The notes beneath the pieces were generated by a model. It was not told the origin of the DNA. It was given only the letters and a program-made list of their open reading frames with translations, and ran no database searches. Below, one piece after another: positions 1 to 4,293 of a stretch of 5,325 bases of DNA. Numbering within the stretch: the stretch's first letter is position 1; the number at the start of each line of letters is the position of its first letter. Origin of the DNA: an uncultured Blautia sp. (lineage in GTDB: Bacteria; Bacillota; Clostridia; Lachnospirales; Lachnospiraceae). A program made the translations under genes and the position numbers. Location of the stretch: assembly GCA_945872375.1 (NCBI GenBank), contig CAMBYR010000153.1, positions 1-5,325 on the forward strand, in the 5' to 3' direction.

Positions 1-29
1 AGCTCTGCCGGATTATTGGCCGGCAGACT
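1..29 (-). terminator. Hairpin over the repressor stop codon, probable intrinsic terminator (cut by window edge)
   Basis: TCTGCCGG at 4-11 pairs perfectly with CCGGCAGA at 20-27, giving an 8-bp G+C-rich stem with an 8-nt loop. Positions 1-2 can pair with 28-29 if C3 is bulged. The repressor stop codon (complement of 13-15) sits in the loop. A terminator needs a U-run after the hairpin on the minus strand, and that stretch lies outside the window, so this is a stem without its tail. Its position at the very end of the gene suggests the repressor may be transcribed alone. Confidence 0.45.
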
Positions 30-384
30 GAATAAAATGCTTCATGGCATCAAAACTTTCCTTGCTGATATGATGTTCCATTCTGCAGGCATCGGCAATG
101 GCAATATGTTCAGGTACGCCAAGGCTGATGAGCCAACCGGATATAAATGTGTGGCGCTCGTAAATGGAAGAAGCAATTTCCTGACCTTTTTCCGTCAGAG
201 TAATGAAGCCGGATTTTGATACGACAATACATTCATTTTCACGAAGCTTTTTCATTGCTACGCTGACACTTGGCTTGGAAACATTTAACTCTTCTGCAAT
301 ATCAACAGAACGGACAACCGGCAGCTTTTTGCTCAGAACCAGTATGGTCTCCAGATAGTTTTCGGATGATTCGTTGTCGTGCAT
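13..384 (-). CDS. DtxR/MntR-family metal-dependent transcriptional regulator
   Basis: This 123-residue cytoplasmic DNA-binding protein should repress target genes when loaded with a divalent metal. Residues 1-65 form the winged helix-turn-helix (SENYLETILVL, then VDIAEELNVSKPSVSVAMKK as the recognition region, then GFITLTEKG as the wing). Residues 66-123 match the metal-binding/dimerisation domain (ERHTFISGWLISLGV, DACRMEHHIS). There is no C-terminal SH3-like domain, and the protein is shorter than B. subtilis MntR (about 142 residues). By alignment from memory, the metal ligands are N9, E12, H78, C100, E103 and H104. C100 matches the Cys of DtxR rather than the Glu of MntR, so Fe(II) or a mixed preference is possible. 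The ATG at 384 is supported by CAGGAGGG four bases upstream. The gene is divergent from the cobalamin uptake operon, but nothing proves that it controls it. Confidence 0.9.
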   Translation of the reverse strand: MHDNESSENYLETILVLSKKLPVVRSVDIAEELNVSKPSVSVAMKKLRENECIVVSKSGFITLTEKGQEIASSIYERHTFISGWLISLGVPEHIAIADACRMEHHISKESFDAMKHFIQSAGQ

Positions 385-422
385 AATACCCTCCTGTTTT
401 GTGGATTCGAATTACTATAAAA

Positions 423-445
423 GTCCCGGACAGCAGACATGTCCG
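423..445. promoter_or_regulatory. Candidate operator: CGGACA/TGTCCG inverted repeat
   Basis: CGGACA (427-432) and TGTCCG (440-445) form perfect 6-base inverted arms around a 7-base spacer. An adjoining GTCC (423-426) makes a second, smaller dyad with GGAC (428-431). The repeat covers the predicted transcription start of the divergent repressor gene, a fitting place for autoregulation by a dimeric DtxR-type protein. It lies about 45 bp upstream of the -35 box of the uptake operon. It does not obviously match the canonical DtxR or MntR boxes. It could instead act as an RNA hairpin in the repressor's 5' leader. Confidence 0.35.
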
Positions 446-451
446 TTTACT

Positions 452-479
452 ATTATAACATTTTGATAAAAAAAAACAA
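452..479 (-). promoter_or_regulatory. Promoter of the DtxR-type regulator gene
   Basis: Read on the minus strand, TTGTTT (474-479) is a -35 box and TATAAT (452-457) a perfect -10 box. They are separated by 16 bases, with an extended TG element (TGTTATAAT). Transcription would start near 445, leaving a leader of about 60 nt before the ATG at 384. The start point coincides with the inverted repeat at 427-445. Confidence 0.6.
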
Positions 480-490
480 GCAATGGATAC

Positions 491-519
491 TTGAATAACA
501 TAGGGCATTTTGCTATAAT
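491..519 (+). promoter_or_regulatory. Promoter of the cobalamin uptake operon
   Basis: TTGAAT (491-496) and TATAAT (514-519) are separated by exactly 17 bases, and a TG at 511-512 adds an extended -10 motif. This is a near-ideal housekeeping sigma-A promoter. Transcription would start around 526, just before the riboswitch. Its -35 box lies only 11 bp from the -35 box of the divergent repressor promoter, so the two polymerases may compete. Confidence 0.8.
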
Positions 520-530
520 GGAAAAAAAAT

Positions 531-729
531 TGGGCTTTCAGTGCTCTGCTGTATGAGGCAGCAGGGGTAAAAGGGAATCAGGTGAAAATCCTGAACGATC
601 CGGTCACTGTATTCAGGGAGCCCCGGTTAAAGAAAACCATTGCTGCACAGGCGAGAAGGGATAACCGGAGCGTTGAACTGTAAGTCAGGAAACCTGCTGA
701 AAGATTGGTGAATAGCTTCCGTTGAAAGC
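531..729 (+). ncRNA. Cobalamin (B12) riboswitch
   Basis: The leader carries the conserved core of the adenosylcobalamin-sensing aptamer. GGGAATCAGGTGAAAATCC spans 573-591, CTGAAC 591-596, CACTGT 605-610, and the B12 box AAGTCAGGAAACCTGCTG 682-699. A hairpin CTGCTG/CAGCAG lies at 546-551/559-564. The closing P1 stem can form from CTTTCA (535-540) with TGAAAG (698-703), or from GCTTTCA (534-540) with TGAAAGC (723-729). The 3' limit is therefore uncertain; the aptamer proper may end near 703. It is placed to turn off the downstream ABC importer when B12 is plentiful, through the terminator at 797-833. Confidence 0.93.
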
Positions 730-753
730 AGAATTTCACAAAATCATGAAACA

Positions 754-778
754 GTTCTTTTGATGTACAAAAAAGAAC
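754..778 (+). promoter_or_regulatory. A/U-rich hairpin in the riboswitch expression platform
   Basis: GTTCTTTT (754-761) pairs perfectly with AAAAGAAC (771-778), an 8-bp stem with a 9-nt loop. It lies between the aptamer and the terminator and is not directly followed by a U-run, so it is not itself a good terminator. It may be a spacer stem, a pause site, or one of the alternative folds of the switch. Confidence 0.45.
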
Positions 779-796
779 AGAATTTATCTTTTTGCG

Positions 797-833
797 AAGG
801 ACGTCTACTTAGGGAAGAGCAGGCGTTTTTTTT
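797..833 (+). terminator. Intrinsic terminator/attenuator of the riboswitch
   Basis: ACGTCTACTT (801-810) folds back on GAGCAGGCGT (817-826) with one A-C mismatch, two G-U pairs and a 6-nt loop (AGGGAA). AAGG (797-800) can extend the base by pairing into the Us. Eight Ts follow directly (826-833). The terminator ends seven bases before the ribosome binding site and 22 bases before the ATG of the first gene, so it must be bypassed for the operon to be expressed. This makes the switch a transcriptional OFF-switch in the usual Gram-positive style. Confidence 0.75.
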
Positions 834-854
834 ATTTCTAAGGAGTGAAGGAAC

Positions 855-2048
855 ATGAGAAAAAAATCAGGAGCATGTTTAAAAAAGGGTCTCGCGGCGA
901 TATTAACAGCAGCCGTTACGGTGCTTGCAGTCCCCGGAGGAACTGTTCAGACGGTTCTTGCTGAGGGGGAATACGGGTATCTGGAAGAAACTGAAAACGC
1001 GCCGGATGTGGCGGGACTTTCCTGCATCGGCGAGATGAAGCTGGATTATGCGGAGTGTTTTCATATTTACTATTATGAAAATGATTATACCCTGATCGAT
1101 GTGACAGAGAGCGGGAAGTTCCTGCTTGTTCCTGAAGGAAGTGAGACTCCGGAAGGACTTTCGGAAGATATCACGGTACTTCCGCAGCCCCTTGATAAAA
1201 TCTATCTGCAGGCCACTTCTGCCATGGCCCTGTTCCGCGCTCTGGACGGTCTGGATCATGTACGGATGACAGGCACCAATGCAAATGGCTGGTATATTGA
1301 AGAAGCAAAGGAAGCTATTGAAAATGGCGACATGCTTTTTGCCGGAAAATACAGTGAACCGGATTATGAAATGCTTGTGGATGAAGGGTGTGATCTTGCA
1401 CTGGAATCTACCATGCTTCTCCATTCCCCGAAGGTACAGGAAATGATCGGAATGCTGGATATTCCTGTTTTTATCGAACGTGCCAGCTATGAAACAGGAA
1501 CTCTGGGAAGAACCGAATGGATCAAAGTATACGGCGCCATGCTGGATAAAGAACAGGAAGCCTGCGACTTTTTCGAGGAACAGAAAAAGATCATTGATGA
1601 CCTGCAGGGATTTGAAAATACGGGAAAGACCATCGCCTTCTTTTATCTGAATTCAGAAGGAACGGTGGTTGTAAGAAAGACCAATGATTATGTGGTGAAT
1701 ATGATCGACATCGCAGGCGGCAAATATGTTTTTGATGATCTGAGTGACCAGGAAACGACAGCATCTTCTGTCTCCCTTTCTCTGGAGGAATTTTATGCGG
1801 CTGCCAGAGATGCAGATTTTCTAGTATATAATGCAACGATCGCAGATCCCATCAGCAGTGTGGAAGAGCTGCTGGCACGGAGTGAATTGTTTGCGGATTT
1901 CAAAGCTGTAAAAGAAGGAAATGTATGGACCACGGATAAATCGCTGTTTCAGGCAACGGATATTGCAGGAGAGCTGATCTCAGACTTCCACCGTCTGGTC
2001 ACCGGAGAAAATCAGGATCTTATGACATTCCTGATCAAAGTAAATTAA
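855..2048 (+). CDS. ABC transporter substrate-binding protein, FecB/BtuF-like, probably for corrinoids
   Basis: This 397-residue extracytoplasmic binding protein (periplasmic binding protein class III, PF01497-like) should deliver ligand to the permease encoded next. Residues 1-36 are a Sec signal peptide: basic MRKKSGACLKKG, a hydrophobic stretch at about 13-26, and a likely signal peptidase I cut after VLA (34-36). Cys8 lies before the hydrophobic core, so there is no lipobox. Recognisable segments are KIYLQATSAMALF (115-127), AGKYSEPDYEML (163-174), LALESTMLLHSP (181-192), GRTEWIKVYG (218-227), NDYVVNMIDIAGGKYVF (277-293) and DADFLVYNATI (319-329). The start is supported by AAGGAG nine bases upstream. 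It is the first gene after the B12 riboswitch, and that is the main reason to prefer corrinoid over siderophore or haem as the ligand. Confidence 0.88.
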   Translation: MRKKSGACLKKGLAAILTAAVTVLAVPGGTVQTVLAEGEYGYLEETENAPDVAGLSCIGEMKLDYAECFHIYYYENDYTLIDVTESGKFLLVPEGSETPEGLSEDITVLPQPLDKIYLQATSAMALFRALDGLDHVRMTGTNANGWYIEEAKEAIENGDMLFAGKYSEPDYEMLVDEGCDLALESTMLLHSPKVQEMIGMLDIPVFIERASYETGTLGRTEWIKVYGAMLDKEQEACDFFEEQKKIIDDLQGFENTGKTIAFFYLNSEGTVVVRKTNDYVVNMIDIAGGKYVFDDLSDQETTASSVSLSLEEFYAAARDADFLVYNATIADPISSVEELLARSELFADFKAVKEGNVWTTDKSLFQATDIAGELISDFHRLVTGENQDLMTFLIKVN

Positions 2049-2061
2049 TGCAGGAGGAATT

Positions 2062-3120
2062 ATGAAAAATCAGAATATTACTGCCGCACAGAACGATTTT
2101 CATAAGGCCAATCTGAAAAGAAATATAAGGTATATGATTGTATTTCTGGTGTTTGCTGCAGCTTTTGTATGGATTACCGTGTGGAACATTAATTCAGGCA
2201 ATGTGGATATTTCCATGAAGGAAATCTTAAGGATCATCTTTTTTCGCGAAGGAGAGGAGATGAATTACAATATTATCTGGAAGATCCGTCTGCCGCGTAT
2301 CCTTATGGCAGCGATCCTGGGGGGCGCACTTTCTTTATCGGGATTTCTGCTTCAGACCTTTTTTGAAAATCCCATTGCAGGCCCTTTTGTGCTGGGAATT
2401 TCCTCCGGCGCAAAAATGGTGGTGGCTCTTGCCATGATCTATTTTATTGAAAAGTACCATGTGGTATCTTCCTATACGCTGATCATTGCAGCGTTTGTGG
2501 GTTCTATGATCTCTCTGGGATTCATTCTTTTGTTTTCCCGAAGGATTTCCCATATGGCTACGCTGCTTGTAGGCGGCATTATGATCGGTTATATCTGTTC
2601 GGCGATAACAGATTTTATTGTGAATTTTGCGGAGGATTCGGATATTGTCAATCTCCACGGCTGGTCACAGGGAAGCTTTTCCGGTATGAGCTGGAGCAAT
2701 GTACAGGTTTCTGTGATCGTTATAGGGATCACTTTTGTTCTGACCTTTCTGCTTTCCAAGCCTATCGGGGCTTTTCAGCTGGGGGAAGCGTATGCACAGA
2801 GCATGGGAGTGAATATCCGCTTTTTCCGTGTGACAATACTTGTTTTATCCAGCATTTTATCTGCAACGGTAACTGCCTTTGCAGGACCGATTTCCTTTGT
2901 GGGAATTGCTGTTCCGTTTCTGGTAAAAAAAGCACTGAATACGGCAAAGCCGCTGGTTGTAATTCCGGCTACCTTCCTGGGAGGCGCGGTTTTCTGCATG
3001 TTCTGTGATCTGATCGCACGGCTTGCCTTTGCTCCTACAGAATTGAATATCAGCACGGTAACTTCTATTTTCGGTGCTCCGATCGTAATCTTTATGATGT
3101 TGAAAAAGAAAGGCAGATAA
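2062..3120 (+). CDS. FecCD/BtuC-family ABC transporter permease
   Basis: This 352-residue multi-spanning membrane protein would form the substrate channel, presumably as a homodimer, because only one permease gene is present. The N-terminus is hydrophilic (1-22), followed by the first membrane helix at about 23-42. Family motifs are RLPR (76-79 region) running into a GGALSLSG helix, NPIAGPFVLGISSGA (103-117), GEAYAQSMGVNI (241-252), AGPISFVGIAVP (274-285) and the closing SIFGAPIVIFMML (335-347). In the segment facing the ATPase, the usual VPHxxR of the family reads VPFLVK (284-289). AGGAGG four bases before the ATG fixes the start. The gene begins 13 bases after the binding-protein gene and ends one base before the ATPase gene, so the three are co-transcribed. 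Confidence 0.93.
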   Translation: MKNQNITAAQNDFHKANLKRNIRYMIVFLVFAAAFVWITVWNINSGNVDISMKEILRIIFFREGEEMNYNIIWKIRLPRILMAAILGGALSLSGFLLQTFFENPIAGPFVLGISSGAKMVVALAMIYFIEKYHVVSSYTLIIAAFVGSMISLGFILLFSRRISHMATLLVGGIMIGYICSAITDFIVNFAEDSDIVNLHGWSQGSFSGMSWSNVQVSVIVIGITFVLTFLLSKPIGAFQLGEAYAQSMGVNIRFFRVTILVLSSILSATVTAFAGPISFVGIAVPFLVKKALNTAKPLVVIPATFLGGAVFCMFCDLIARLAFAPTELNISTVTSIFGAPIVIFMMLKKKGR

Positions 3121-3121
3121 G

Positions 3122-4225
3122 ATGGCGGAATACTATTTACAAACAGAAAATATGGCAGTCGGCTATGACCGCAAAACTTTGATTCATGATATCTGCATCC
3201 GGATAAAAAAGGGAGAGATCGTTACTCTGATCGGCCCCAACGGATCCGGAAAATCCACGATTCTCAAAAGCATTACCCGGCAGCTGAAGCTGATCGGGGG
3301 GAAGGTGATTCTGGATGCCGATGATCTGCACGGATACTCTTACAGGAAATTATCTACCAAAATGGCGGTGGTTCTTACCGAACGTATGAAACCGGAAATG
3401 ATGACCTGCCATGATATTGTTGCAACAGGACGTTATCCCTACACAGGAAAGCTGGGAATCCTGTCGAGAGAGGACGAAAAAAAAGTTGAAGAAGCTCTGG
3501 CAGCAGTACATGCACTGGAGCTTGGAAATCGTGATTTTCGTGCGATCAGTGACGGACAGAGACAGAGAGTGCTTCTTGCAAGAGCCATCTGTCAGGAACC
3601 GGATATTATCATTCTGGATGAACCTACCTCTTTTCTTGACATTCGCCATAAGCTGGAACTGCTGTCGATTCTTCGGAATATGGCAAAGGAAAAACAGATC
3701 ACGGTGGTGATGTCTCTTCATGAGATCGATCTTGCCCAGAAAATTTCTGATAAAATCATCTGTGTAAAAGGAGAAATCATTTCTTATTGTGGGGAGCCGG
3801 AAAAAATTTTTCAGGGGGATATTATCCGGGATCTTTATCAGATCGATAAAGGATATTTTGATCCGTGTTTTGGCAGCATTGAACTTCCGAAACCGGAGGG
3901 AGATCCGGAGGTGTTTGTTCTGTCCGCCTGCGGATCCGGAATTCCTGTTTTCCGGAAACTGCAAAAAGAAAATAAACCGTTTGCGGCAGGAATTCTTTAT
4001 AAAAATGATATTGACTATCAGGTGGCACGTGTCCTTGCTTCGGAAGTGGTGACAGAAGAACCTTTCCGGGAAATCGGCGACAGGGCACTGGAAAGAGCAC
4101 GGACTCTTATGAGGCAGGCAAAGGTTGTGATTAATGCCGGAGTAACCATCGGCGCCTGTAATCAGAGAATGGAAGTGCTGCTTGCAGAAGCGGAGGAAAT
4201 GAAACATTACGTAGTATATAAATGA
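3122..4225 (+). CDS. ABC transporter ATPase, FecE/BtuD-like, with an extra C-terminal domain
   Basis: This 367-residue cytoplasmic protein should power the importer. The ATPase domain covers about 1-255: Walker A GPNGSGKST (38-46), signature ISDGQRQR (142-149), Walker B IIILDEP (162-168), D-loop SFLD (170-173) and H-loop His200. The Q-loop position reads VVLTER (83-88), with Glu87 where FecE/BtuD have Gln. The signature has Asp144 in place of the usual Gly. Typical family members end near 250-265 residues. Here a further domain follows (about 263-367) with VFVLSACGSG, FAAGILYKNDIDYQVARVLA and KVVINAGVTIG, suggesting alternating strands and helices around a Gly-rich turn. I do not know its function. 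The start follows AAAGG eight bases upstream, and the gene begins one base after the permease stop. Confidence 0.93.
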   Translation: MAEYYLQTENMAVGYDRKTLIHDICIRIKKGEIVTLIGPNGSGKSTILKSITRQLKLIGGKVILDADDLHGYSYRKLSTKMAVVLTERMKPEMMTCHDIVATGRYPYTGKLGILSREDEKKVEEALAAVHALELGNRDFRAISDGQRQRVLLARAICQEPDIIILDEPTSFLDIRHKLELLSILRNMAKEKQITVVMSLHEIDLAQKISDKIICVKGEIISYCGEPEKIFQGDIIRDLYQIDKGYFDPCFGSIELPKPEGDPEVFVLSACGSGIPVFRKLQKENKPFAAGILYKNDIDYQVARVLASEVVTEEPFREIGDRALERARTLMRQAKVVINAGVTIGACNQRMEVLLAEAEEMKHYVVYK

Positions 4226-4293
4226 AAAGCGTAATTACGGGCAGCGGAGGTTCGTGTTACATAGAAAATGAAGAGAGAAGGGAGAAACTATGA
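4222..4293 (+). CDS. Possible 23-codon leader/coupling ORF bridging two genes
   Basis: An ATG at 4222 overlaps the ATPase stop as ATGA, and the frame stays open for 23 codons. It ends with a TGA that overlaps the next gene's ATG, again as ATGA (4290-4293). The peptide begins MKSVITGSGGSCY and becomes highly charged where it covers the next gene's ribosome binding site. No good ribosome binding site lies close before it; GGAGGAAATG ends about 18 bases upstream. It would therefore depend on ribosomes ending the ATPase. It may pass ribosomes on to the surface-protein start, be a remnant of a lost gene, or be chance. I recognise no homologue. Confidence 0.3.
   Translation: MKSVITGSGGSCYIENEERREKL

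Noticed and set aside
302..508. Minus-strand ORF of 68 codons running through the divergent promoters
   Set aside because: It overlaps the start of the repressor gene in another frame and spans both promoters and the inverted repeat. It lacks a convincing ribosome binding site.
754..793. Hairpin at 754-778 as a second terminator
   Set aside because: The stem is A/U-rich and no U-run follows it directly; TCTTTTT comes only about ten bases later. The hairpin at 797-833 is a much better terminator.
903..1424. Minus-strand ORF of 173 codons inside the binding-protein gene
   Set aside because: It is antisense to a well-supported FecB-like coding region, with no family motifs and no plausible operon partner.
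3350..4207. Minus-strand ORF of 285 codons opposite the ATPase gene
   Set aside because: The opposite strand encodes an unmistakable ATPase with all core motifs. The translation here is low-quality, rich in His, Phe and Cys, and has no recognisable domain.
3908..4222. C-terminal part of the ATPase as a CbiZ amidohydrolase or TOBE domain
   Set aside because: CbiZ is about twice as long and I see none of its motifs. TOBE domains are small beta-barrels, whereas this segment reads as alternating strands and amphipathic helices.
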